This document shows, one piece after another, positions 44,297-53,547 of a DNA stretch of 64,000 bases. Within the stretch, counting starts at the first letter, position 1, and every line of letters begins with the position of its first letter. The notes beneath the pieces were generated by a model that saw only the letters and a program-made list of their open reading frames with translations, did no database searches and was not told the origin of the DNA. A program made the position numbers and the translations under genes. The DNA is from Pseudomonadales bacterium (lineage in GTDB: Bacteria > Pseudomonadota > Gammaproteobacteria > Pseudomonadales > Azotimanducaceae): contig JAJEIQ010000078.1 in the NCBI GenBank assembly GCA_022827905.1, positions 110,168-174,167 of the forward strand, given 5' to 3'.

Positions 44297-45117
44297 GCCG
44301 TTGCGCCGACGGCGTTGCCGGCGGTTTGCCCGAAGGCCTCCTCCGTCCGCCGCGTCAGCACTTCGGCACCGTCGCGGGTGACCAGGATGGTGTGCTCCCA
44401 CTGGGCGGACAGCTTGTGGTCGCGGGTCACCACCGTCCAGTAATCGGGCAGTATCTTGATGTGCCGCCGCCCGGCATTGAGCATCGGCTCGACGGTGAAG
44501 GTCATGCCCTGCTCGATGGGGAGACCGGTGCCCGGGCTGCCGTAGTGCATGACGTGGGGGTCGTCGTGGAAGATCTTGCCAATGCCGTGGCCGCCGAACT
44601 CCTCCACCACCGAGAAGCGGTGGGCCTTGGCGTGGGTCTCGATGGCGTGGCCGATGTCGCCCAGGGTGGCGCCGGGGCGGATTGCTTCGATGCCGAGGTA
44701 GAGGCACTCCTGAGTGACCCGCACCAGCCGCTCGGCGAATGCTTGGGTTTTGCCGACCATGAACATCTTGCTGGTGTCGCCGTGGTAGCCGTCCTTGATG
44801 ACGGTGACGTCGATGTTGAGGATGTCGCCGTTCCTGAGCTTTTTCTTGCTGGAGGGGATGCCGTGGCAGACCACGTGGTTGACCGAGGTGCAGATGGAGC
44901 GCGGGAAGGGCGGCACGCCGCGGCCGGTGGTGTAGTTCAGCGGCGCGGGCACGCAGTTGATCTCATCGACGATGTAGCGGTGGCAGAGGTCGTTGAGCGC
45001 GTCGGTGCTCACGCCTGGCTTGACGTGCTCGCCGATCATTTCGAGCACGCTGGCAGCCAAGCGCCCAGCGCGGCGCATGCCTTGGATGTCGGCGTCGGTG
45101 GTGGCTTTGGCGGACAT
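44293..45117 (-). CDS. map: Methionine aminopeptidase, type I
   Basis: The 274-residue enzyme removes initiator Met. Metal-ligand regions are [40 protein letters not shown] and MTFTVEPML, with a late Glu in WEHTILVT. It is divergent from rpsB, the conserved arrangement in gammaproteobacteria. Confidence 0.95.
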   Translation of the reverse strand: MSAKATTDADIQGMRRAGRLAASVLEMIGEHVKPGVSTDALNDLCHRYIVDEINCVPAPLNYTTGRGVPPFPRSICTSVNHVVCHGIPSSKKKLRNGDILNIDVTVIKDGYHGDTSKMFMVGKTQAFAERLVRVTQECLYLGIEAIRPGATLGDIGHAIETHAKAHRFSVVEEFGGHGIGKIFHDDPHVMHYGSPGTGLPIEQGMTFTVEPMLNAGRRHIKILPDYWTVVTRDHKLSAQWEHTILVTRDGAEVLTRRTEEAFGQTAGNAVGATA

Positions 45118-45135
45118 GGGAATCTATGGTATAAA
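45107..45135 (+). promoter_or_regulatory. Sigma-70-type promoter for rpsB-tsf
   Basis: TTGGCG (45107-45112), a 17-base spacer and TATAAA (45130-45135) make a good promoter. The bases after the -10 are GC-rich (GCCCGCCGC), the discriminator type associated with ppGpp repression of ribosomal promoters. The -35 lies inside the first codons of map on the other strand. Transcription would begin near 45142. Confidence 0.6.
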
Positions 45136-45141
45136 GCCCGC

Positions 45142-45343
45142 CGCTTGGGGGCAATGGCCGCGCCTACGCTGCGAAAGCTGCGCTTGCGCCGCAAAGCTGC
45201 CCGATCAGGCTCATTCCGGCGGCCGTCTTGGCGTCCAGCCGGATAACACAACGCACGCAGCTCGTCGCAAATTCACGGGTGCCGGCAACCCTTGGGTCCG
45301 GTCTGAATTGAAGGGGCTGCGGAGGCTCAACCCGGAGACAAAA
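45142..45343 (+). promoter_or_regulatory. rpsB 5' leader, candidate S2 autoregulatory RNA
   Basis: About 200 bases of untranslated leader precede rpsB, long for this compact genome. The GC-rich stretch before the start (GGGTGCCGGCAACCCTTGGG, then CAACCCGGAGACAAAA) resembles gammaproteobacterial rpsB leaders, where S2 represses its own operon. The S2 link is by analogy; I did not fold it. Confidence 0.4.
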
Positions 45344-46273
45344 TTGAACATCAATATGCGCGACATGTTGGCCGCGGGCGTCCACTTCGGCCATCGCACC
45401 CGGTACTGGAATCCGAAAATGGCCCCCTTCATTTTCGGCGCCAGAAACAAGATCCACATCATCAATCTCGAACGGACCGTGCCCGCCTTTGAGCAGGCGC
45501 TGACCGAGATTCGCAGCATGTCCACCTTGGGCAAGAAGATCCTGTTCGTCGGCACTAAGCGAGCGGCCGCCAAGGTCATTCGCGAGCAGGCGGCCCGGGT
45601 GGAGATGCCCTTCATCGACCAGCGCTGGCTTGGCGGCATGCTCACCAACTACAAGACCATCCGCCAGTCCATCGAGCGGCTCAAGGAATTGGAGCAGCAG
45701 GCCGAGGACGGCACCTTGGACATGCTCACTAAGAAGGAGGCCCTGCACAAGCGCCGCCTGATGGGCAAGCTCGAGCGCAGCCTCGGCGGCATCAAGGACA
45801 TGGGCGGGCTGCCCGACGCCGTGTTCGTGATAGACGTGCAGCATGAGCGCATTGCCGTCACCGAGGCGCAGAAGCTTGGCATTCCCGTGTTTGCCATCGT
45901 GGACACCAACAGCGACCCGGACGGCATCGACTATGTCATCCCGGGCAACGACGACGCCATTCGCGCCATTCGGCTGTACGTCACCGCCGTGGCGGACGCG
46001 ATCGCCGAAGGGCGCGAGAATGCCGGTGGGGCGGTCCGGCTGGATGAATTCCTCGAGGTTGAGAAAGGGGCGTCCGCCGCCGCTGAGACGGCGAGCGAAG
46101 CTGCCAAAGCTCCTGCGGCCGTAGAAGCCCCCGCAGCCGAAGAAACGCCAGCAGCCGAAGAAGCGCTGGCAGCCGCTGATGCGCCTGAGGCCGCGGCCGA
46201 GCCCGCCGCTGCCGAAGCGGCTGCCGCCGCCGATTTGCCCGAAACCACCAGCGAAGCGCCAGCGGAGGACTAA
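45344..46273 (+). CDS. rpsB: 30S ribosomal protein S2 with long acidic/Ala-rich tail
   Basis: Residues 1-240 match S2 ([52 protein letters not shown]). A tail of about 65 residues made almost only of Ala, Glu, Pro and Thr follows; typical S2 has about 240 residues. The TTG at 45344 is chosen because CCCGGAG lies 6 bases upstream and the N-terminus then matches E. coli S2 (five residues before MRDML). An ATG at 45356 is the alternative. Confidence 0.92.
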   Translation: MNINMRDMLAAGVHFGHRTRYWNPKMAPFIFGARNKIHIINLERTVPAFEQALTEIRSMSTLGKKILFVGTKRAAAKVIREQAARVEMPFIDQRWLGGMLTNYKTIRQSIERLKELEQQAEDGTLDMLTKKEALHKRRLMGKLERSLGGIKDMGGLPDAVFVIDVQHERIAVTEAQKLGIPVFAIVDTNSDPDGIDYVIPGNDDAIRAIRLYVTAVADAIAEGRENAGGAVRLDEFLEVEKGASAAAETASEAAKAPAAVEAPAAEETPAAEEALAAADAPEAAAEPAAAEAAAAADLPETTSEAPAED

Positions 46274-46276
46274 GCC

Positions 46277-47146
46277 ATGCCCATTACCGCCAAGCAAGTC
46301 AAGGAACTGCGCGATCGCACCGGCCTTGGCATGATGGATTGCAAGGCCGCCCTGCAGGAGGCCGACGGCGATCTCGAGCAGGCCATCGACGCCTTGCGCC
46401 GCAAGAGCGCATTGAAGGCGGCGAAAAAGGCTTCCCGCACCGCAGCGCAGGGGTTGTTGGGCCTGAAGCTGGCGGCGGATGGCAAGCGCGCCGCCTTGGT
46501 TGAGGTCAACATCGAAACCGACTTCGCCGCCCGCAACCCGAAATTCATCGCCTTCGTTGACCGGGTCGCCGCGGCCGCCTTGGAAGCCGGGGCCGATGGT
46601 GCCGAGCTGGCCGGTGTTTTTGCCGAGGAACGCGAGGCCTTGGTTCAGGAGATCGGCGAGAACATCAACGTGCGCCGGGCCGAGACCTTGGCCACGGAGA
46701 CCGGCCGCATCGGCAGCTACCTGCACAACGACGGCCGCAAGGGCGCCTTGGTCGAGCTGTCCATCGACGATGCGGAGCTTGGCCGGGATCTGGCCATGCA
46801 CATCACCGCCCACGATCCGACCCCCTTGGTGGTGCGCAGCGCCGACCTCGACGCCGCGACCGTAGCCAAGGAACGGGAAATCTTCGCCGCCCAGGCGGCG
46901 GATAGCGGCAAGCCGCCGAACATCATGGAGAAGATCGTCGAGGGCCGGGTGCGCAAGTTCCTCGCCGAAGTGAGCCTGGTCGACCAAGCCTTCATCAAGG
47001 ACGGTGAGCAGAAGGTCGGCAAGCTGCTGGGCGCCAAGGGCGCCGAGGCGCGCCGTTTCGCCCGCCTTGAAGTGGGCGAGGGCATCGCCGTGGCGGAAGA
47101 GGACTTCGCTGCCGAAGTGGCCGCCCAGGCCGCTGGAGGAAGCTGA
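46277..47146 (+). CDS. tsf: Elongation factor Ts
   Basis: The 289-residue nucleotide-exchange factor for EF-Tu has the N-terminal TKQ-like domain (VKELRDRTGLGMMDCKAAL) and the core VEVNIETDFAARN with TDF. It lies 3 bases after rpsB, as in most bacteria, and is co-transcribed with pyrH. Confidence 0.95.
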   Translation: MPITAKQVKELRDRTGLGMMDCKAALQEADGDLEQAIDALRRKSALKAAKKASRTAAQGLLGLKLAADGKRAALVEVNIETDFAARNPKFIAFVDRVAAAALEAGADGAELAGVFAEEREALVQEIGENINVRRAETLATETGRIGSYLHNDGRKGALVELSIDDAELGRDLAMHITAHDPTPLVVRSADLDAATVAKEREIFAAQAADSGKPPNIMEKIVEGRVRKFLAEVSLVDQAFIKDGEQKVGKLLGAKGAEARRFARLEVGEGIAVAEEDFAAEVAAQAAGGS

Positions 47147-47860
47147 TTGACGAGGCTGCTTTTGAAGCTGTCCGGCGAGGCGTTGGCCGGCAAGCCGGGG
47201 TTCGGCATCGATCCGGGCGTGCTTGATCGCGTTTGCCAGGAGTTGCGCGAAGCGCGTCGCCTCGGCGCCGAGATTGCCTTGGTTTGCGGCGGCGGCAACC
47301 TCTTTCGCGGCGCTGCCCTGGCCGAAGCGGGCATGGACCGCGTGGTGGCCGACCAGATGGGCATGCTGGCCACCTGCATGAACGGCTTGGCCATCGGCGA
47401 CGCCCTGGCCAGGGCGGGCGTTCCGGCGCGCATGTTTGGCGCGGTCGCGATGCCCGGCGTGTTGCCTGCCTACAGCGTGCCCGAGGCTCGCGCCGCGCTC
47501 GGCAACGGCGAGATCGCCATACTGGCCGGGGGAACCGGCAATCCGTTCTTCACCACCGACACGGCTGCCTGCCTGCGCGCCGTGGAACTCGACGCGGACT
47601 GCGTTCTCAAGGCCACCAAGGTCGATGGCGTCTATTCCGCTGACCCGATGCTCGACGCCGCCGCCGAGCGCTTTGACGCCCTTTCCTTTGACGACGTGCT
47701 GCAACGCGACCTAGGCGTGATGGACCTCACCGCCATTTGCCTGTGCCGCGACAACGCCTTGCCGGTTGTGGTTTTCGATCTGGCGGCGCCCGGCGCGTTG
47801 ACCCGGCTGGTCAAGGGTGAGAAGGTTGGCACCCGCATCGCGTCCAAAGCCCACCGATGA
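47147..47860 (+). CDS. pyrH: UMP kinase
   Basis: The 237-residue amino-acid-kinase-fold enzyme phosphorylates UMP. It has [35 protein letters not shown] and [16 protein letters not shown]. The start appears to be TTG at 47147 immediately after the tsf stop, with GGAGG about 8 bases upstream. Its stop overlaps frr (ATGA). Confidence 0.94.
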   Translation: MTRLLLKLSGEALAGKPGFGIDPGVLDRVCQELREARRLGAEIALVCGGGNLFRGAALAEAGMDRVVADQMGMLATCMNGLAIGDALARAGVPARMFGAVAMPGVLPAYSVPEARAALGNGEIAILAGGTGNPFFTTDTAACLRAVELDADCVLKATKVDGVYSADPMLDAAAERFDALSFDDVLQRDLGVMDLTAICLCRDNALPVVVFDLAAPGALTRLVKGEKVGTRIASKAHR

Positions 47861-48414
47861 TTGAGGAATTTACCGCCGATGCCGATGAGCGCATGGGCAA
47901 GACGATTGAGGCCATGCAGGCGGCCTTCGCCCGAATTCGCACCGGCCGCGCCCATCCAAGCCTGTTGGACGGCATTGAAGTGCCCTACTACGGCAGCGAT
48001 GCGCCGCTCAACCAAGTGGCGAGCATCAGCGTTGAGGATGCCCGCACGTTGTTGGTTTCGCCGTGGGAGAAGAGCCTGGTTCCGGCCATCCAGAAAGCCA
48101 TCTTGAAAAGCGATCTCGGCATTACCCCGGCCGCCACCCAAGACGTGGTTCGAATCCCGCTGCCGGCCCTGACCGAGGAGAACCGCCGCGATCTGGCCCG
48201 CCAGGCCCGCCAGGAGGCGGAAGCGGGCCGCATCGCCATCCGCAACATTCGCCGCGATGCCATCTCCGACATTCGCGAACTGCTTCGGGAAAAAGAGGTG
48301 GCCCAAGACGATGCGCGGCGCGGCGAGGAGGCGGTTCAACAGATCACCGACCGCCGCGTCAAGGAAGTGGATCAGGCCCTGGAGTCGAAGGAGGCCGACC
48401 TCATGGCGGTCTGA
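47857..48414 (+). CDS. frr: Ribosome recycling factor
   Basis: The 185-residue product is full length. Motifs include [41 protein letters not shown] and the C-terminal helix [15 protein letters not shown]. With EF-G it splits post-termination ribosomes. It overlaps pyrH by 4 bases; 92 bases then precede uppS. Confidence 0.95.
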   Translation: MIEEFTADADERMGKTIEAMQAAFARIRTGRAHPSLLDGIEVPYYGSDAPLNQVASISVEDARTLLVSPWEKSLVPAIQKAILKSDLGITPAATQDVVRIPLPALTEENRRDLARQARQEAEAGRIAIRNIRRDAISDIRELLREKEVAQDDARRGEEAVQQITDRRVKEVDQALESKEADLMAV

Positions 48415-48506
48415 GCCGTCCGCAATGACGGTTTCAACCAAATCCGGCGGGCGCGTGGAGAATGAAGAGCGCCATCTGGGAGATCAGCACATCTTGAACC
48501 CTCGCC

Positions 48507-49256
48507 ATGTCAGAACTGCCGCTTAGCGCCGCCGATAGGGAACCGGGCGGGGCGCCCTTCCACGTTGCGATCATCATGGACGGCAACCATCGGTGGGCGA
48601 GGCGCCGGCGTCTGCCCGGCGCCGCGGGGCATCGGGCGGGCGCCAAGAACGTTCGTCCCATCGCCGAGGCCTGCTCCGACTACGGCGTTCGCTGCTTGAC
48701 GCTGTTCGCCTTCAGCACGGAGAACTGGCAACGGCCCAAGCGGGAGGTGAACCTTCTGCTGGACCTCATGCGCGGCCTGCTTGACCGGGACTTGGCGGAC
48801 CTCGACGAACGCAACGTGCGGCTGAACATCATCGGCGACCGCTCCCGCTTTCCGGCTGATCTGCAGATGCGCATGAATCGGGCGGAGGCGCTGACCCGCG
48901 CCAACACGCGCATGACCCTCAACATCGCCGCCAACTACGGGGGCCGCTGGGACATTGCGGCGGCGGCCCGGGAGGCGGCCCGGCAGGTGGCGGAAGGCCG
49001 CATCGACATCGACGACATCGACGAGGACCGCTTCGCCTCCTTGCTTTCCCTGGGCCAACTGCCGCCGCCGGATCTGTGCATCCGCACCGGCGGCGACCAG
49101 CGCATCAGCAACTTCCTGCTCTGGGACTTGGCCTACACCGAACTGCACTTCGTCGAGGCGTTCTGGCCGGAGTTCGAGCCGGCGCACCTGTTGGAGGCCT
49201 TCTCGGCCTTCGAGGAGCGCCGGCGCCGATTCGGCTGCCGGAGCGCACGGCCTTAG
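48507..49256 (+). CDS. uppS: Undecaprenyl diphosphate synthase
   Basis: The 249-residue cis-prenyltransferase has VAIIMDGNHRWARRR (His in place of the common Gly in DGNGRWA), FAFSTENWQRP and CIRTGGDQRISNFLLWDLAYTE, the IPP-binding C-terminal motif. It supplies the lipid carrier for peptidoglycan. Next in the operon is cdsA. Confidence 0.95.
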   Translation: MSELPLSAADREPGGAPFHVAIIMDGNHRWARRRRLPGAAGHRAGAKNVRPIAEACSDYGVRCLTLFAFSTENWQRPKREVNLLLDLMRGLLDRDLADLDERNVRLNIIGDRSRFPADLQMRMNRAEALTRANTRMTLNIAANYGGRWDIAAAAREAARQVAEGRIDIDDIDEDRFASLLSLGQLPPPDLCIRTGGDQRISNFLLWDLAYTELHFVEAFWPEFEPAHLLEAFSAFEERRRRFGCRSARP

Positions 49257-49271
49257 GGCGCGGGGAGGCAC

Positions 49272-50063
49272 ATGCTCAAGAGCCGCGTCATCACGGCGGT
49301 CGGCTTGGCCTTGGCCGCGCTGGCGGTGATCTACCTGCTGCCGCCCTTGGGGTTTGCGTTGGCCATCGGGCTGGTGGCGTTGCTGGCGGCTTGGGAATGG
49401 GCGCGCTTTGCCGGGCTTAACGCCGGATGGCAGCGCGTGCTCTACTCCGCCGCCATTGCCGTTTTGGGGATTGCCGCCTTGGCCTGGCCCGGCCTGCAGA
49501 CCGTGGCGCTTTGGGTTGGGGTGGCCGCTTGGGCGGCCGCCATCGCCGGCATCCTGAGCCACCGGGCGGGCCGGACCTTCAGCGGCTGGCCGTGGATCGC
49601 TGCCGTGCTGGGCATCGCCATCCTCTGGGCGGCTTGGATTGCGGCGGTGGCCGTGCGCGCGGCGCCGAACGGCGCTCACTGGCTGGTGTGGCTCTTCTTC
49701 CTGGTTTCGGCGGTGGACATCGGCGCCTACTTTGCCGGAACCGCCTGGGGCCGCCTGAAGCTCGCGCCGTCATTGAGCCCGGCCAAGACCTGGGAAGGCG
49801 TGGCGGGGGGCGCGGCGCTCAGCGCGCTCATTTGTGGCGGCGCCTTGGCGGTGCTGGGCCGTTTGGATGCGCTGGCTTGCGCGATCATCGCCCTGCTGAT
49901 CGCCGTTTCGGTGTTCGGGGATCTGCTGGAGAGCCTGCTCAAGCGCCAATCGGGCGTCAAGGATTCCGGCACCCTGCTGCCCGGCCACGGCGGCCTCCTC
50001 GACCGCTTCGACTCCGACTTGGCGGCACTGCCGGTGTTCGCGCTACTGCTGCCGTTCGTCTGA
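49272..50063 (+). CDS. cdsA: Phosphatidate cytidylyltransferase
   Basis: The 263-residue multi-pass membrane enzyme makes CDP-diacylglycerol. The family signature near the C-terminus, SPAKTWEG and SGVKDSGTLLPGHGGLLDRFDS, is complete. It ends the usual translation-envelope cluster here; the expected dxr-rseP-bamA run does not follow. Confidence 0.93.
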   Translation: MLKSRVITAVGLALAALAVIYLLPPLGFALAIGLVALLAAWEWARFAGLNAGWQRVLYSAAIAVLGIAALAWPGLQTVALWVGVAAWAAAIAGILSHRAGRTFSGWPWIAAVLGIAILWAAWIAAVAVRAAPNGAHWLVWLFFLVSAVDIGAYFAGTAWGRLKLAPSLSPAKTWEGVAGGAALSALICGGALAVLGRLDALACAIIALLIAVSVFGDLLESLLKRQSGVKDSGTLLPGHGGLLDRFDSDLAALPVFALLLPFV

Positions 50064-50084
50064 CCCCTAGGGTAGAGTGATTGA

Positions 50085-51086
50085 GTGAATACCCGACGTG
50101 ACAACTTGCAGGGCGAGCCGCTCAACCGGGCACTGGAGCCAAACAACCCGGTTGACTACATTGCCCGCACCCGTGAGCAATACGACAAGCTCGGCTATCC
50201 GCCCTACCGGTGGGTGCGCAATGAGGACCCGCCGCCGTTGGCGCCGCTGGCCAAGCCCCTTAGCGAGGCGAAGGTCGGCTTGGTGGCGTCGGGCGGCATC
50301 TACCGGACCGGCCAAGTGGCCTTCCACTATCGGGATGACTTCAGCTTCCGCGAGATTCCCGCCGACACCCCGACGAGTGAACTGCGCGCCACCCACTTCG
50401 CCTACGACCTGACCGACGCCCGCCGCGACCCCAACGCGGTCTTTCCCTTGGCAACCCTGCGCAACTTGGTCGATGAGGGACGCATCGGCGGCTTGGCCCC
50501 CCACGCCTACACCTTCATGGGCGGCATCTACTCGGTGCGCAAGGTGCGCGATCAGCTCACCCCCGCCATCGGCGACCGCCTGCAGCGCGATGAGGTCGAT
50601 CTCGCCATACTGGTGCCGGTCTGACCCGTCTGCCACCAGTCCGTCGGACTGATTGCACGGGAACTCGAAAGCCGCGGCCTGCCCACGGTCTGCCTATCGA
50701 GCGCCTACTCCATCACCCGCTCGGTCAACCCCCCGCGCGCCATCTACTTGGACTTCCCCCTAGGCCGCACCGCCGGCAAGCCGAACGACCCCGCCTTGCA
50801 GCGCCAAGTAATGATCGACGCCTTGAACGCCTTCGAGACCATCCAGCAACCTGGCACGATCATCACCCTGCCGCACCGCTGGAGCGACGACGACGCTTGG
50901 AAGGACCACGCCATGCGCCCCAAGCCCCGTGCGGACGGCGGAGCGGCGGATGATCGAGTGGGGCGTTTTGATACGCCGCAATACCAAAGTGAAGACGACC
51001 GCGTGGCGGCGGAAATCAACTTGGCGGCGGGGGAATGTCCGGGCTGCGTGTTTCTTCCCGAGGCGGGGACGGCAAGCGCTACCTGA
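50085..51086 (+). CDS. Selenoprotein B family (glycine/sarcosine/betaine/D-proline reductase-like) with UGA-encoded selenocysteine
   Basis: Read through the TGA at 50622-50624, this is one 333-residue frame. The first 179 codons (VGLVASGGIYRTGQ, FREIPADTPTSEL, VVFP-like NAVFPLATLRNLV, YTFMGGI) match the N-terminal part of the family. Then comes VPV-U-PVCHQSVGLIAREL, placing Sec180 in a U-x-x-C motif with Cys183. The next 150 codons (YLDFPLGRTAGKPND, FETIQQPGTIITLPHRW) continue the family without a break, to TGA 51084-51086, and contain a late CPGC. A SECIS-like hairpin follows the UGA. Relatives in aerobic proteobacteria have Sec or Cys at this site; their reaction is unknown, but the redox motif implies a reductase. 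Start is GTG 50085 by position; the ribosome-binding site is modest. Confidence 0.85.
50625..50661 (+). promoter_or_regulatory. Bacterial SECIS-like hairpin
   Basis: Directly after the UGA, CCCGT (50625-50629) can pair with ACGGG (50657-50661). Above an internal loop, CAGTCC (50637-50642) pairs perfectly with GGACTG (50646-50651), leaving a GTC loop whose first base is G. The apical loop lies 18 bases after the UGA. Bacterial SECIS elements sit just 3' of UGA with a G in the apical loop, so position and shape fit SelB binding. Not computed by folding software. Confidence 0.7.
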
Positions 51087-51417
51087 GCCGCACCGCGGTG
51101 CCGGTGGCGACCAGCAGCACCATGCCTTTGCCGCCGCCGCTGATTTCGCTGTAGTCGAGGTCGATGCCGACCACCGCATCGGCGCCGAGGGCCGATGCCT
51201 GCTCGGCGAGTTCATCGAGGCAGGTTTCGCGAGCCTCGCGCAGTGCCTTCTGGTGGGTGCCGCTGCGGCCGCCGACGATGTCGCGCAGGCCACCGAGCAC
51301 GTCGCGGAAGATGTTGATGCCGAGCACGCACTCAGCGCTGACAATGCCTAAGGCTTCGCGGGTCTCGCGGCCGGGCACGGAGTGGGTGGTGACCAACTGG
51401 GCGAGGGATACAGGCAT
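51079..51417 (-). CDS. YbjQ/UPF0145 family protein
   Basis: The 112-residue product matches the YbjQ family of small pentameric proteins (TTHSVPGRETREALGIVSAE, LGADAVVGIDLDYSEI, MVLLVATGTAVRL). Role unknown; the domain has been called heavy-metal-binding. Its 3' end overlaps the selenoprotein gene by 8 bases in the opposite orientation. Confidence 0.85.
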   Translation of the reverse strand: MPVSLAQLVTTHSVPGRETREALGIVSAECVLGINIFRDVLGGLRDIVGGRSGTHQKALREARETCLDELAEQASALGADAVVGIDLDYSEISGGGKGMVLLVATGTAVRLR

Positions 51418-51544
51418 GGGGGCTCCTTTTCGTCAAGCGGCGAAGTGCCCAACTATAACCGAACTGCCCACCAGCAGCCCGCCTCGTCCACACCTGTTCG
51501 CAATGGCGTTTGGTGTGCGCTAGGGCAGCGTGTACGATGTTTGC

Positions 51545-52252
51545 ATGGCTGGGGAATTGGACTTGCCGCGGCGCTTGGTTGCGGAAGCAATCGGCACTGC
51601 GTTGCTGCTGGCCGTGGTGGTGGGCAGCGGCATCATGGGCGAGCGCTTGGCCGAGGGCAACGATGCCATCGCCCTGTTGGGCAACACCATCGCCACGGGC
51701 GCGGCGCTGGTGGTGCTGATCCTGGTCTTCGGGCCATTGTCCGGCGCCCACTTCAATCCGGCGGTCACCTTGGCGTTCTGGCTGCGGCGCGAACTGACCC
51801 GGGGCGATGCGGCCACCTATGTTCTGGCCCAACTCGCTGGGGGGATCCTCGGCGTGATGGCGGCGCATGCGATGTTCGGCGAACCGCTCCTGGTTGAAGG
51901 GGTCAAGGAGCGCACCGGCGCCGGTCAGTGGCTCGGCGAGTTCGTGGCCACCTTTGCGCTCCTTGCCGCCATTCTGGGATGCCTGCGCACCCGCCCCGAG
52001 GCGGTGCCCTACGCCGTGGGGCTGATCATCACCGCTGGCTACTGGTTCACCTCATCGACCTCTTTCGCCAACCCGGCCGTCACGGTGGCCCGTTCGTTCA
52101 CCGACACCTTTGCCGGCATCGCGCCGGCCCATGCGCCCGCATTTATCGCCGCCGAGTTGGCCGGCGCCGTTGCCGCCACGTTGTTGTTTCGCTGGCTGGA
52201 GTCCACAGGCACGACGCACGCGCAGCCCTCAGCCGGCCAAGACGCGCCATGA
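51545..52252 (+). CDS. Aquaporin-family channel (MIP)
   Basis: The 235-residue channel has six membrane segments and both Asn-Pro-Ala half-helices: HFNPAVT (Asn71) and FANPAVTVARS (Asn176), the latter with the filter Arg. The second motif and DTFAGIAP are typical of the bacterial aquaporin subgroup often linked with arsenic or small neutral solutes; no ars genes are nearby. The ATG at 51545 is used; a GTG 15 bases upstream is possible. The stop overlaps the CoA-transferase start. Confidence 0.88.
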   Translation: MAGELDLPRRLVAEAIGTALLLAVVVGSGIMGERLAEGNDAIALLGNTIATGAALVVLILVFGPLSGAHFNPAVTLAFWLRRELTRGDAATYVLAQLAGGILGVMAAHAMFGEPLLVEGVKERTGAGQWLGEFVATFALLAAILGCLRTRPEAVPYAVGLIITAGYWFTSSTSFANPAVTVARSFTDTFAGIAPAHAPAFIAAELAGAVAATLLFRWLESTGTTHAQPSAGQDAP

Positions 52253-53433
52253 TGCCCCTTGAGCACATCCGCGTTCTGGACCTCACCCACGCGCGGGCGG
52301 GGCCCACGGCGGTTCGGCTGCTCGCCGACTGGGGGGCGGACGTCATCAAGATTGAAGCGCCGCGGTCGACTTCGGGCACGGGCCGTGCGGTCACCGGCGC
52401 GAGGCGGGGGCCGGATGAGCAGAATCTGCACCGCAACAAGCGCAGCCTGGCCCTCAACCTCAAGGACCCCAAGGGGCATGAGCTGTTCATGCGCCTGGCC
52501 CGCAGTGCCGACGTGGTGGTCGAGAACTTCAAGGCCGAGGTCAAGCATCGGCTCAAGGTGGACTACGAGTCCGTCAAGGCGGTCAACCCGGCCATCATCT
52601 ACGCCAGCATCTCCGGCTTTGGCCAGGATGGGCCCTACGGCGGGCGCGCCGGGGTCGATCAGATCGTCCAGGGGATGAGCGGCCTGATGTCGATCACCGG
52701 CGAGCCGGGCAGCGGCCCGTGGCGGGTGGGCATCGCCATCAGCGACACCTCCGCCGGGATGTTTCTCGGCCAAGGCATCCTGCTCGCCCTGCTGCACCGG
52801 GAGCGCACCGGGGAAGGGCAGTGGGTTCACACCTCCCTGCTCGAAGCCATGCTGTGCAAACTGGATTTTCAGGGTGCCCGCTACACCATGGGCGGCGAAG
52901 TCCCCGGCCAGGAGGGGAACGACCACCCGTACCTAACCCCGATGGGCGCTTTCCAAGCCAGTGACGGGCTGGTCAACATCGCAGCACCCAGCCAGCGGCT
53001 TTGGGAGCGCTTTTGCCGGGCGCTAGGGGCTGATGAGTTGTTGAATCGACCAGAGTATCGCCGGGCCGGGGAGCGCAAGCGGCTAAAGGCCGCCCTGAAT
53101 GCCGACATCAATGCAGTCACCGCCCGTTTCACCACCGCCGAGCTGGTGCGGGAACTTAATCGCGCGGGGGTGCCCTGCGGTCCCATCAACGACATCGGCC
53201 AGGCCTTCGAGGACGAGCAGGTCCGCCACCTGGGGATGGCGAAGCCCGCGGAGCACCCGGAACTGGGCGAGGTGCGCCTGATCCGTTCGCCCATCAACCT
53301 AAGCGCCCATGCCCAAGGCGAGCGATTTGATCGGGCCGCGCCCGATCCAGGGCAGGACTCGGAGGCCATCCTTGCCGAGTTCGGCTGCGCGCCGTCGGAA
53401 ATCGAAGCGTTGCGCCGGGCCGGGGTGATTTGA
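52249..53433 (+). CDS. Class III CoA-transferase (CaiB/BaiF family)
   Basis: The 394-residue enzyme has EHIRVLDLTHARAGPTAVRLLADWGADVIKIE, NKRSLALNL, the catalytic Asp region RAGVDQIVQGMSG and GVPCGPIND. Members move CoA between carboxylic acids through an aspartyl-CoA anhydride. The start is the first of two adjacent ATGs overlapping the aquaporin stop. Substrate unknown; coupling to a channel gene suggests uptake and activation of a small acid, or chance. Confidence 0.88.
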   Translation: MMPLEHIRVLDLTHARAGPTAVRLLADWGADVIKIEAPRSTSGTGRAVTGARRGPDEQNLHRNKRSLALNLKDPKGHELFMRLARSADVVVENFKAEVKHRLKVDYESVKAVNPAIIYASISGFGQDGPYGGRAGVDQIVQGMSGLMSITGEPGSGPWRVGIAISDTSAGMFLGQGILLALLHRERTGEGQWVHTSLLEAMLCKLDFQGARYTMGGEVPGQEGNDHPYLTPMGAFQASDGLVNIAAPSQRLWERFCRALGADELLNRPEYRRAGERKRLKAALNADINAVTARFTTAELVRELNRAGVPCGPINDIGQAFEDEQVRHLGMAKPAEHPELGEVRLIRSPINLSAHAQGERFDRAAPDPGQDSEAILAEFGCAPSEIEALRRAGVI

Positions 53434-53547
53434 GGCCGTGACTCCGGCGTCTGGAACGGCTCGAATGCAGCTAGTCATTACTCACTTGCGTCAGGGTTCA
53501 TCTGGTGTACTCTGGCCTTTAGCAATCGGGGGTTGCAATCCGACTTC

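Noticed and set aside
45164..47704. Minus-strand open frame of 846 codons opposite rpsB-tsf-pyrH
   Set aside because: It mirrors codon patterns of three certain genes on the plus strand and has no domain of its own.
50748..51086. A separate 112-codon gene after the selenoprotein UGA
   Set aside because: It is in frame with the upstream part, continues its family alignment and lacks its own ribosome-binding site; it is the C-terminal part of one recoded gene.
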